Below, piece by piece: positions 1 to 5,151 of a stretch of DNA of 5,290 nucleotides. The stretch is taken from NCBI GenBank assembly GCA_023135215.1, contig JAGLTP010000193.1:1-5290 (forward strand), in the 5' to 3' direction. Source of the stretch: Candidatus Heimdallarchaeota archaeon. GTDB lineage: Archaea; Asgardarchaeota; Heimdallarchaeia; Heimdallarchaeales; Heimdallarchaeaceae. Position 1 is the first letter of the stretch; each line of letters begins with the position of its first letter. The translations under genes were made by a program, and so were the position numbers. The notes under the pieces were generated by a model. That model ran no database searches, was not told where the DNA came from, and worked only from the letters and a program-made list of their open reading frames with translations.

Positions 1-33
1 GTTGGAGGACGTCTATTAGCCTATATGTTCTGA
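1..33 (+). CDS. rps8: 30S ribosomal protein uS8 (S8), C-terminal end only
   Basis: Only the last ten codons and the TGA stop lie in the window, reading VGGRLLAYMF. The 'GG-x-(I/L)-x-A-Y' type ending is how archaeal uS8 proteins finish, and uS8 is the usual gene just before uL6 in archaeal and bacterial spc clusters, so position and sequence agree. uS8 binds the central domain of 16S rRNA during small-subunit assembly. The stop codon overlaps the ribosome-binding site of rpl6, which suggests the two genes are co-transcribed. The peptide is too short to identify alone, so the call leans on gene order. Confidence 0.72.
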   Translation, partial: VGGRLLAYMF

Positions 34-38
34 GGTGA
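32..38 (+). promoter_or_regulatory. Ribosome-binding site of rpl6 (GAGGTGA)
   Basis: GAGGTGA is a strong match to the complement of the archaeal 16S rRNA 3' end. It lies four bases before the GTG at 43 and so selects GTG as the start. The ATG at 41 overlaps this GTG but is in another frame that soon hits a stop. Confidence 0.8.
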
Positions 39-42
39 TTAT

Positions 43-594
43 GTGCAACAATTATATTTAGAAAAGGATATTGACTTGCCGGAAGATGTTACTCTTACAT
101 TGAAAAATAAAGCTGTAACAGTAGAAGGAGCTAAAGGAAAACTCACAAGAGATTTCTCAGATTTCGATGTAGAATTGAAGAAAACGAAGACAAAAATCTA
201 CGTTAAAGCTTATTTCATCAACAAGAAAAAGAAAGCTAAAGCATTAGCATTAGTTGGCTATATTCAAAACATGATTCAGGGAGTAACTGAAGGGTATGTT
301 TACAAATCGAAAATAGTTTTTAGCCACTTTCCCATTACAGTAGAACCAGATAATAAGAAGAAAACTGTAGCCATAAAGAATCTTTATGGTGGTAGGAAAC
401 AAATTAATGTTCCTATTATTGGCGAAGAAACAAACGTAAGAGTAGATAAAGATGATGTAATAATTGAAGGAATAGATAAACAAGCTGTTGGACAGACAAC
501 TGCTAATATGCAAGAAGCTTGTAGGTTGAGAGGTAAACGCAGAAAAGATCCCGAAACATTTTTAGATGGAGTCTGGCGTTGGGATCGCGATTAA
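43..594 (+). CDS. rpl6: 50S ribosomal protein uL6 (L6)
   Basis: uL6 binds 23S rRNA near the sarcin-ricin loop and the factor-binding region of the large subunit. The 183-residue length is normal for archaeal uL6. The two repeated L6 domains are visible. The first has the GAKGKLTRDF turn at residues 29-38 and a helix at 67-88 ending NMIQGVTEGYVYK. The second has FSHFPITV at 93-100, NLYGGRK at 113-119 and the family C-terminal signature around AVGQTTANMQEACR at 148-161. The end of the protein, FLDGVW at 173-178, matches the archaeal/eukaryotic 'DGI(Y/W)' ending. Translation starts at GTG with a well-placed GAGGTGA nine bases before the next in-frame codon run. Unlike the genes after rpl32e, rpl6 is followed by a long T-rich gap, so it probably ends one transcript unit (inference). 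Confidence 0.97.
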   Translation: MQQLYLEKDIDLPEDVTLTLKNKAVTVEGAKGKLTRDFSDFDVELKKTKTKIYVKAYFINKKKKAKALALVGYIQNMIQGVTEGYVYKSKIVFSHFPITVEPDNKKKTVAIKNLYGGRKQINVPIIGEETNVRVDKDDVIIEGIDKQAVGQTTANMQEACRLRGKRRKDPETFLDGVWRWDRD

Positions 595-595
595 T

Positions 596-652
596 ACAAT
601 TTTTTCGTTTTATCAAATTCTTTTTTCCCCCTATATTTATCACTTATTTTTT
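596..652 (+). terminator. Probable T-tract terminator after rpl6
   Basis: Just after the rpl6 stop the plus strand carries three runs of six T (600-605, 621-626, 647-652) with further T-rich stretches between them. Archaeal RNA polymerase commonly terminates at such T tracts without needing a hairpin. A compact hairpin (TTCTTA at 664-669 with TAAGAA at 674-679, four-base loop) follows slightly downstream. The termination role is inferred from composition and position; read-through to rpl32e is possible. Confidence 0.45.
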
Positions 653-677
653 CATCTGTAAATTTCTTAACAATAAG

Positions 678-717
678 AAGTATTAAAAACTCCATTAAAC
701 GTGATAGCATAATACTT
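678..717. repeat. Perfect 8-base inverted repeat upstream of rpl32e
   Basis: AAGTATTA (678-685) and TAATACTT (710-717) are exact reverse complements separated by 24 bases. The arm centres are 32 bases apart, about three helical turns. The repeat sits in the short stretch expected to hold the promoter or 5' leader of rpl32e. It could be a paired operator, an RNA stem in a leader, or a coincidence of AT-rich sequence. Confidence 0.4.
678..717 (+). promoter_or_regulatory. Candidate archaeal promoter region for the rpl32e-rpl15 unit
   Basis: Two AT-rich boxes could bind TBP: TATTAAAA at 681-688, preceded by the purine-rich AATAAGAAG that could act as a BRE, and TAATACTT at 710-717. With the usual spacing of about 25 bases from box to start site, the first would give a leader of some 30 bases and the second a nearly leaderless transcript at rpl32e. 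Neither is a textbook TATA box, so the exact position is uncertain. The case for a promoter rests mainly on the preceding T tracts and the unusual gap. Confidence 0.35.
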
Positions 718-747
718 TGAAAAGGTAACATTCTACTGTGAGTGACT

Positions 748-1287
748 ATGACAGTCGATAAAAAGAAATTACTGAAAAAGCGCAAAGAAATAAGCGCAAG
801 AAGGCCTAAATTTGTCAGACAAGAAAGCTGGCGCTATAAACGAGTTAAGAAAAGTTGGAGAAAGCCAAAAGGCATAGATAATAAAATGCTAGAAAAACGT
901 AAAGGCGTTCCTCGATTGGTTAAAATCGGTTATAGAGGTCCTAAAAATGTCAGAGGTCTACATCCTTCCGGTTATCAGGTAGTTCATGTTGCCAATGTTT
1001 ACGAGCTTGATTATATCGATAAAGAAACAGAAGCTGTTATGATTAAACATACTGTAGGTGGAAGAAAAAAACAACAAATTCTTGATAATGCATCAGATAT
1101 GGGATTGAAAATCCTGAATCCACCAGCAAGAATAGAAGAAATCGGAGATATACTCGATGAAGCCGTACTTGACGAAGAATATGAACTGCTTGATGAGGAT
1201 CTGGAGGATGAATTCGAAGAGGATTTCGAATTAGATGAAGACCTCAAATTGGATGAAGAAGACGAATCAGAAGAGGAGTCTTCTTGA
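748..1287 (+). CDS. rpl32e: 50S ribosomal protein eL32 (L32e) with acidic C-terminal extension
   Basis: eL32 is an archaeal/eukaryotic large-subunit protein that binds 23S rRNA. The core is clear: RRPKFVRQESWRYKRV at about residues 18-33, WRKPKGIDNKM near 37-47, then the GYRGPKNVRGLHPSGY stretch near 61-76 and VGGRKKQQILDNA near 103-115. These positions count from the ATG at 748. A GTG two codons earlier (742) is also possible. No GGTGA-type site lies at proper distance from either start: AAAGGTAA at 721-728 is too far and GAGTGA at 740-745 too close, so a leaderless message is plausible. Archaeal eL32 is usually near 130 residues. This one is 179 because of a C-terminal tail of about 50 residues with roughly 30 Asp/Glu and one Lys, ending EEESS. 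It ends in tandem stops TGA TAA, 25 bases before rpl19e. Confidence 0.95.
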   Translation: MTVDKKKLLKKRKEISARRPKFVRQESWRYKRVKKSWRKPKGIDNKMLEKRKGVPRLVKIGYRGPKNVRGLHPSGYQVVHVANVYELDYIDKETEAVMIKHTVGGRKKQQILDNASDMGLKILNPPARIEEIGDILDEAVLDEEYELLDEDLEDEFEEDFELDEDLKLDEEDESEEESS

Positions 1288-1300
1288 TAAAACAAAATAA

Positions 1301-1306
1301 AAGGTG
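1301..1306 (+). promoter_or_regulatory. Ribosome-binding site of rpl19e (AAGGTG)
   Basis: AAGGTG lies six bases before the ATG at 1313 and decides that start. The in-frame GTG at 1304 is part of this site itself and is therefore unlikely to be an initiator. Confidence 0.7.
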
Positions 1307-1312
1307 TTATTA

Positions 1313-1777
1313 ATGGATGTTAAAACACAAAGAAAAATAGCAGCTAAAATAATGAAAGTTGGCGTACATCGCGTAAAAATTGATCCAGATAGTCTAGCTG
1401 ATCTTTCTCTTGCAATTACAAGAGAAGATGTTAGACGTCATATAGATGATGGTGATATTAAGAAGAGAAAAATAAGGGGAATAAGTCGAGGACGGGCCAA
1501 AGCTGTTGCAGTTAAAAAGAAAAGAGGACAAAGAATTGGTCCTGGAAGTCGAAAAGGTCCAAAATATTCTCGTCTTTCAAGTAAAAAAAGATGGATATAT
1601 AAAATCAGAGCACAAAGAAAATATCTTCAACAATTGAGAGATGAAGAATATATTGATACTATTAACTATCGTGAACTATACCTTCAATCAAAAGGGGGTT
1701 TATTCCGATCAGTTAGGTATCTAAGAACCTATATTGCAGAGCACGGTTTAGCCAAGAAGCGTCTACCGGAATTATAA
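1313..1777 (+). CDS. rpl19e: 50S ribosomal protein eL19 (L19e)
   Basis: eL19 is a largely helical, very basic large-subunit protein that contributes to intersubunit contacts. The archaeal form is recognised along its whole 154 residues: MDVKTQRKIAAKIMKVG at 1-17, the RVKIDPD segment at 20-26, the Ile/Arg-rich turn near IRGISRGRAK at 54-63, the glycine-rich RGQRIGPGSRKGPK at 71-84, then W94-I-Y-K-I-R-A, YLQQLRDEEYID at 104-115 and the conserved YLQSKGGLFRSVRYLR ending near 123-138. The protein lacks the long charged C-terminal helix found in eukaryotic L19, as expected for archaea. It starts at ATG 1313 behind AAGGTG, and its stop is 13 bases before the uL18 start, which fits a single transcript. 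Confidence 0.97.
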   Translation: MDVKTQRKIAAKIMKVGVHRVKIDPDSLADLSLAITREDVRRHIDDGDIKKRKIRGISRGRAKAVAVKKKRGQRIGPGSRKGPKYSRLSSKKRWIYKIRAQRKYLQQLRDEEYIDTINYRELYLQSKGGLFRSVRYLRTYIAEHGLAKKRLPEL

Positions 1778-1780
1778 CTG

Positions 1781-1785
1781 GGTGG
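1781..1785 (+). promoter_or_regulatory. Ribosome-binding site of rpl18 (GGTGG)
   Basis: GGTGG lies five bases before ATG 1791 and just after the rpl19e stop. The in-frame GTG at 1782 falls inside the site, so ATG 1791 is the better start. Confidence 0.65.
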
Positions 1786-1790
1786 TAAAT

Positions 1791-2435
1791 ATGTCAAAAA
1801 GAAGTCGAAAAGGTATTAGAAAAAAAAGAAAATTACAACCTAAGAAACAAAGATATGGACCACTTTATCGAGTTCCTTTCAGAAGACGTAGAGAATTGAA
1901 AACTGATTATCAGCAACGTAAAAGACTTATGAAGTCAGGAAAAATTAGATTTGTCGCACGTCCTTCAAACAAACAAGTTCTGGTTCAATTTGTTGAATCT
2001 AGAATAGGTGGAGATAAGACTTTTGTTCAAACTAGATCATCTGATTTGAAAGATTATGGGTGGACAATCTCAACTTCTAACCTCCCAGCAGCCTATCTGA
2101 CAGGTTACCTTGCTGGAAAGAAGGCTCTCCAAGCAAAAATCAAGGAAGCTATTCTTGATATTGGGATTCATACAGCAAACCCTGGAACTAGGATTTTCGC
2201 TACTTTGAAGGGAGTAGTTGATGCAGGAGTAGACATTCCGTATAATGAAAGAATGCTACCCTCTGAAGATAGAATTAAAGGTGAGCATATCAAGTCATAT
2301 GCAAAAATACTAGCTAAAGAAGATAAAGAGAAATACGATAAGCATTTTTCAAATTATCTCAAAGTTGACGTTAAACCCGAAAATTTACCTATTTTGTTTA
2401 AAGAAACAAAATCAAAGATAGATTCAGTGGATTAA
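1791..2435 (+). CDS. rpl18: 50S ribosomal protein uL18 (L18), with basic N-terminal extension
   Basis: uL18 binds 5S rRNA and anchors it in the central protuberance of the large subunit. Archaeal-type features follow in order: [15 protein letters not shown] at residues 26-40, the 'R-x-S-N-K-x-V' strand at 57-63, GGDKTF at 73-78, DYGW at 88-91, [16 protein letters not shown] at 98-113, ILDIGIH at 121-127, [16 protein letters not shown] at 131-146 and EDRIKGEHI at 159-167. The total of 214 residues is a little longer than usual for archaea. The excess is at the start: about 22 residues before YGPLYRVPF, with about twelve Lys/Arg in the first 21 positions. The start is ATG 1791, behind GGTGG. 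The gene stops ten bases before the uS5 start, and the uS5 ribosome-binding site overlaps its stop codon. Confidence 0.97.
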   Translation: MSKRSRKGIRKKRKLQPKKQRYGPLYRVPFRRRRELKTDYQQRKRLMKSGKIRFVARPSNKQVLVQFVESRIGGDKTFVQTRSSDLKDYGWTISTSNLPAAYLTGYLAGKKALQAKIKEAILDIGIHTANPGTRIFATLKGVVDAGVDIPYNERMLPSEDRIKGEHIKSYAKILAKEDKEKYDKHFSNYLKVDVKPENLPILFKETKSKIDSVD

Positions 2436-2440
2436 GGTGA
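2434..2440 (+). promoter_or_regulatory. Ribosome-binding site of rps5 (AAGGTGA)
   Basis: AAGGTGA overlaps the TAA stop of rpl18 and lies five bases before ATG 2446. The in-frame GTG at 2437 is inside this site and is not taken as the start. Confidence 0.75.
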
Positions 2441-2445
2441 AAAAA

Positions 2446-3084
2446 ATGAGTAGAAATTTATTTTTGGATTTAGAAGAGTGGGAACCAAGAACTAGAGTTG
2501 GTAGGTTAGTAAAAGAAGGGAGAATAACAACAATAGACGAACTCTTTCAACAAGGACTACCGCTTGTTGAACCTGAAATAGTAGATCTTCTATTTGGAGA
2601 TACTTTAGAGGATGATGTAATAGATATTAGTCTTGTACAAAGACAAACAGACGCAGGAAGAAAACGCAAATTCCGAGCAACTGTTGTTGTAGGTAATAGA
2701 GATGGATATGTTGGTGTTGGTGAAGCTAAGCTAAAGGAAATTGGCCCAGCAATCAAGAAAGCCATGACTAATGCAAAACTTAACATCAGACCAATCAGAA
2801 GAGGATGTGGGTCGTGGGAATGTACTTGTGGTACTCCTCACACTGTACCCTATAAAGTTACAGGGAAAGTGGGTTCAACAAAAGTGATTATTTATCCTGC
2901 ACCAAGAGGTTTAGGATTAGTTACAGGTAATACTGCAAAAACTGTTTTGGAATTAGCAGGAATATCTGATGTATGGAGTAAAACCTTCGGTGAAACAAGA
3001 ACTACATCGAATTTTGCTAAAGCAACATTTGAAGCTCTAAAAAATACATATTCAATTATGGCTCCATATGATTGGACAAGGTAA
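2446..3084 (+). CDS. rps5: 30S ribosomal protein uS5 (S5)
   Basis: uS5 sits at the back of the small subunit near the mRNA entry channel and affects decoding accuracy. The 212-residue length fits archaeal uS5. The N-terminal archaeal/eukaryotic region ([22 protein letters not shown] at 12-33, given as landmarks W12 and G26) leads into the double-stranded-RNA-binding-like S5 domain: [20 protein letters not shown] at 76-95, then a helix with [14 protein letters not shown] at 101-114. Next comes the archaeal/eukaryotic [12 protein letters not shown] motif at 118-129, and the C-terminal S5 domain with [15 protein letters not shown] at 147-161, [12 protein letters not shown] at 171-182 and [10 protein letters not shown] at 189-198. 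ATG 2446 is chosen because AAGGTGA lies five bases before it. The next gene's ribosome-binding site begins two bases beyond the stop. Confidence 0.97.
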   Translation: MSRNLFLDLEEWEPRTRVGRLVKEGRITTIDELFQQGLPLVEPEIVDLLFGDTLEDDVIDISLVQRQTDAGRKRKFRATVVVGNRDGYVGVGEAKLKEIGPAIKKAMTNAKLNIRPIRRGCGSWECTCGTPHTVPYKVTGKVGSTKVIIYPAPRGLGLVTGNTAKTVLELAGISDVWSKTFGETRTTSNFAKATFEALKNTYSIMAPYDWTR

Positions 3085-3085
3085 T

Positions 3086-3090
3086 GGTGA
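3086..3090 (+). promoter_or_regulatory. Ribosome-binding site of rpl30 (GGTGA)
   Basis: GGTGA lies five bases before ATG 3096 and two bases after the rps5 stop. It favours ATG 3096 over the ATG at 3084 and the GTG at 3087, which overlap or abut the site. Confidence 0.7.
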
Positions 3091-3095
3091 AGAAG

Positions 3096-3584
3096 ATGAG
3101 TCAAGAAAAAAACAAATCTGATTTACTAGCAGTAATCCGATTAAAAGGTAAAATCAATGTTAATTACAGAGTACAAGCAACCTTGAATATGCTAAACGTT
3201 AGAAGAACCAATTATATGACTTTAATTCCTAATACTCCCTCCTATCTTGGAATGTTAAAGAAAGCTCAAAATTTTATTACCTGGGGTGAAATTAACCAAG
3301 ATATTCTAAAACACGTTTTGGAAAAAAGAGGAGAAATAGCAGGCAGACAGAAATTAACCAACAAACACCTAAAAGACCATACAGAGTATCCTACTATAAC
3401 TGCATTATCAAAGGCCTTACATAAAGGAGATGTAACCTTAGATGCAGTACCTGAATTGAAAAAATTCTTTAGACTCCATCCCGCTAGAAAAGGATATCGT
3501 GGAATCAAAAAAGGATTCGCTGAAGGTGGCGAAGTAGGTTATAGAGGTACAGCTATTAACGAATTAATTGTGAGGATGGCTTGA
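3096..3584 (+). CDS. rpl30: 50S ribosomal protein uL30 (L30), archaeal long form
   Basis: uL30 is a large-subunit protein. Bacterial versions are about 60 residues, while archaeal and eukaryotic versions carry a long C-terminal domain, as here (162 residues). The ferredoxin-like core is seen as LLAVIRLKGKINVNYRVQAT at 10-29, then LNMLNVRRTNYMTLIPNTPSYLGML at 30-54 (landmarks L33, R36, P45), a W63-G-E motif, and a run to LEKRGEIAG at 75-83. The archaeal C-terminal part has FRLHPARKGYRGIKKGF at 125-141 followed by GGEVGYRG at 144-151 and a short hydrophobic end, INELIVRMA. The first seven residues (MSQEKNK) are variable. ATG 3096 has a GGTGA five bases upstream. The stop TGA is followed at once by TAA, and the stop is five bases from the chosen uL15 start. 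Confidence 0.96.
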   Translation: MSQEKNKSDLLAVIRLKGKINVNYRVQATLNMLNVRRTNYMTLIPNTPSYLGMLKKAQNFITWGEINQDILKHVLEKRGEIAGRQKLTNKHLKDHTEYPTITALSKALHKGDVTLDAVPELKKFFRLHPARKGYRGIKKGFAEGGEVGYRGTAINELIVRMA

Positions 3585-3589
3585 TAAGA

Positions 3590-4033
3590 ATGACAGTACG
3601 AACAAGAAGAAAAGGAAGGAAACATCGTGGTTCAAGAACCCATGGATGGGGAATAGTTAGGACTCATCGAAAGAGTGGAATGAGAGGTGGGGTTGGAAAA
3701 GCCGGTGCCAAATCTCATCATTGGATATTAACAGTCAAAGGAATGAGACCCCCAATTGGTAAGCATGGTTTCAAACGTCCTCAAAAAAGACAAAAGAAAG
3801 ACAAGACCATTAACGTATCCCATGTTGAAGCAATGTTACCTTCTCTTATTGATGATGGAATAGCAATAAAAAAAGGTACTGCTTATCAAATTAATCTATC
3901 AGAATTAGGTTATAAGAAGTTACTTGCACAAGGTGAAATTGAGAGACCTTTGAACCTTATAATTGATGAAGCTAGCGAGAAAGCAGTGGAAAAAATAAAA
4001 GGTGCTGGAGGCAAAGTAACTCTAAAAAAATAA
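3590..4033 (+). CDS. rpl15: 50S ribosomal protein uL15 (L15)
   Basis: uL15 threads deep into 23S rRNA and is a late-assembly large-subunit protein. The N-terminal hallmark is RGSRTHGWG at residues 13-21, followed by HRKSGMRGGVGKAGAKSHHW at 26-45, a typical archaeal basic glycine-rich arm. KGMRPPIGKHGF lies at 50-61. The folded C-terminal half includes INVSHVEAMLP at 74-84, the DDGIAIKKG segment at 88-96 and the IKGAGGKV ending near 136-143. The length is 147 residues. The start is uncertain by three codons: ATG 3590 best matches family N-termini but has no nearby ribosome-binding site, while the in-frame TTG at 3581 overlaps the uL30 stop and has GAGG (3572-3575) five bases before it. In many archaea secY comes next, but here the next gene is convergent cbf5. 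Confidence 0.95.
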   Translation: MTVRTRRKGRKHRGSRTHGWGIVRTHRKSGMRGGVGKAGAKSHHWILTVKGMRPPIGKHGFKRPQKRQKKDKTINVSHVEAMLPSLIDDGIAIKKGTAYQINLSELGYKKLLAQGEIERPLNLIIDEASEKAVEKIKGAGGKVTLKK

Positions 4034-4069
4034 ACATTCATTCTTTTAAAACAAACTACTTTTTTTCTT
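4034..4069. terminator. Convergent T-rich terminator region between rpl15 and cbf5
   Basis: Only 36 bases separate the two stop codons. On the plus strand there are T tracts at about 4041-4047 and 4060-4070, the second reaching into the cbf5 stop. On the minus strand the complements of the A runs at about 4048-4055 and 4023-4033 give T-rich tracts, the latter inside the end of rpl15. Such T-rich DNA on both strands suits bidirectional archaeal termination with 3' ends that overlap. No strong hairpin is seen. Confidence 0.45.
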
Positions 4070-5083
4070 TTAATTTTCTTTCTTCTGATTAGGGTAAGTA
4101 TTTCTCTCCATTAGAACTTTCTTGACACTTGCAATAAGCCCTTGTTCTTTATCTTCTAGCTTATTTGAATCTATTTGTGCTTCACCTAAAGCAATTAATT
4201 CATGTTTTAATGAGAAAATAGCAATTAAGTCTCCCTTTTGGAAATTATTTGTAAACTTTGATACACCTGGTAGAGCTAGTGGTGCTCCATGACACAATGT
4301 ATCAACAGATGTGTCTTTAACAAATATTTTTGGTAAATGTTTTACACCATATTCCATAGGCAAAATTATGTTTCTTAGAGGGATTTCATCCCTCTCTTCC
4401 TTATACCATTCAAGAGCATCATATAGATCTTGAAGTGTGGTTAGAAACTTTTCTTCAGTAAAAGGACCAGTGGTTATTCTTCTTAATTCTTTCATGTGTG
4501 CTCCACATGATAAACTCTGACCTATGTCATGACAGAATTTACGTATATAAGTACCAGCTTGACATTTTATGCTGAAAAGAACCTCTCTTTCCTTGATTTC
4601 GATTATTTTTACTTCGTAAATTCTCCTCACTCTTAATACCCTTTTTACACTCGCTCTAACGGGTGGTCTTTGATAAATGTCACCAACATACTCTTTCATT
4701 ATTGATTGTATCTTCTCTTCTTCTACATCTCTGTGTAATCTCATATTACAGACATATTCTTTTCCAGATAATAGAAGTGTATTGAGAATTCTTGTAGCTT
4801 TTTTCAACGCTACAGGTAAAACACCAGTTACTTGAGGATCTAGTGTTCCAGAATGTCCAGCTTTTGGAATATCGAGAATTTTCTTTATATAACTAACTAC
4901 TTCGTGACTAGTTGGTCTTGCTGGTTTGTCGATGTTTATAATCCCATAATTCAGCAATTCCTCAATTGAACGTTGTTGTGGTATTTTACCCCATTTAAAA
5001 TCAGTTGTTTCACTGGATAATATAGTTATATCATCTTTCTCATTTTCAAGAAAAACTTGTTGAGATGAAAACTTAATTGGCAT
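4070..5083 (-). CDS. cbf5: H/ACA RNA-protein complex pseudouridine synthase Cbf5 (TruB family)
   Basis: Cbf5 is the catalytic subunit of the archaeal H/ACA ribonucleoprotein. With Nop10, Gar1, L7Ae and guide RNA it converts chosen uridines of rRNA to pseudouridine, and archaeal Cbf5 can also act on tRNA U55. The 337 residues match the usual archaeal length. Motif I is at 47-63 (GIINIDKPARPTSHEVV). The catalytic loop AGHSGTLDPQVTG is at 75-87, with catalytic Asp82. The active-site Tyr is Y110 in GKEYV, and Arg181 lies in AGTYIRKFCHDIG at 176-188. The Asp-Tyr (28) and Asp-Arg (99) spacings agree with those of characterised archaeal Cbf5. GAHMKELRRITTGPF follows at 194-208. The C-terminal part from about 249 to 325 fits the PUA domain (HGAPLALPGV at 265-274, GDLIAIF at 284-290, IALGEA at 297-302). 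The start ATG has GGTGA four bases upstream. The gene follows rpl14e with a 51-base gap and converges on rpl15. Confidence 0.97.
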   Translation of the reverse strand: MPIKFSSQQVFLENEKDDITILSSETTDFKWGKIPQQRSIEELLNYGIINIDKPARPTSHEVVSYIKKILDIPKAGHSGTLDPQVTGVLPVALKKATRILNTLLLSGKEYVCNMRLHRDVEEEKIQSIMKEYVGDIYQRPPVRASVKRVLRVRRIYEVKIIEIKEREVLFSIKCQAGTYIRKFCHDIGQSLSCGAHMKELRRITTGPFTEEKFLTTLQDLYDALEWYKEERDEIPLRNIILPMEYGVKHLPKIFVKDTSVDTLCHGAPLALPGVSKFTNNFQKGDLIAIFSLKHELIALGEAQIDSNKLEDKEQGLIASVKKVLMERNTYPNQKKEN

Positions 5084-5087
5084 TTAA

Positions 5088-5092
5088 TCACC
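5088..5092 (-). promoter_or_regulatory. Ribosome-binding site of cbf5 (GGTGA, minus strand)
   Basis: Read on the minus strand, GGTGA followed by TTAA leads straight to the cbf5 ATG with a four-base spacer. It has the same form as the sites of the plus-strand ribosomal genes and supports the MPIKFSS start. Confidence 0.75.
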
Positions 5093-5111
5093 GAAATTGG
5101 AAAGAGAAATT

Positions 5112-5151
5112 AGAAGATTAAAGAAAAATCCTCTTTAAGGAACAATCTTCT
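5112..5151 (-). repeat. Nested inverted repeats at the rpl14e-cbf5 junction
   Basis: Two pairs of complementary arms are seen: AGAAGATT (5112-5119) with AATCTTCT (5144-5151), and inside it TTAAAGA (5118-5124) with TCTTTAA (5132-5138) around a seven-base loop. Both pairs share bases at 5118-5119, so a single fold would use six outer pairs and seven inner pairs with a bulge. On the minus-strand transcript the structure spans the rpl14e stop and is followed by a U-rich stretch, so it could act as a partial terminator or processing site between rpl14e and cbf5. The arms are AT-rich and may be chance. Confidence 0.3.

Noticed and set aside
591..785. Minus-strand 64-codon frame across the rpl6-rpl32e gap
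   Set aside because: It starts inside rpl32e, its hydrophobic content follows from AT-rich DNA, and no ribosome-binding site or familiar motif is seen. The T tracts and promoter-like boxes explain the region better.
1011..1295. Antisense reading frame encoding a serine-rich protein opposite rpl32e
   Set aside because: It is the mirror of the Asp/Glu-rich tail: GAN/GAR codons read backwards give Ser-type codons. It lies wholly over a real gene and has no homology signal or ribosome-binding site.
1304..2439. In-frame GTG starts at 1304 (rpl19e), 1782 (rpl18) and 2437 (rps5)
   Set aside because: Each GTG is part of the GGTG ribosome-binding site of the ATG three codons later, so using it would destroy the site that directs initiation. 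The ATG starts also fit the family N-termini.
2806..2832. Cysteine cluster in uS5 (Cys121, Cys126, Cys128) as a possible zinc site
   Set aside because: The CGSWEC-x-CG pattern is a standard conserved feature of archaeal and eukaryotic uS5, and a full four-ligand zinc motif is not evident.
3072..3095. Earlier starts for rpl30 (TTG 3072, ATG 3084, GTG 3087)
   Set aside because: They overlap the end of rps5 or the GGTGA site itself; ATG 3096 has the same five-base spacer as its neighbour rps5.
2547..3508. Three further antisense reading frames over rps5 and rpl30
   Set aside because: They lie opposite well-conserved ribosomal genes and show no recognisable protein motifs or ribosome-binding sites; they are by-products of codon bias.
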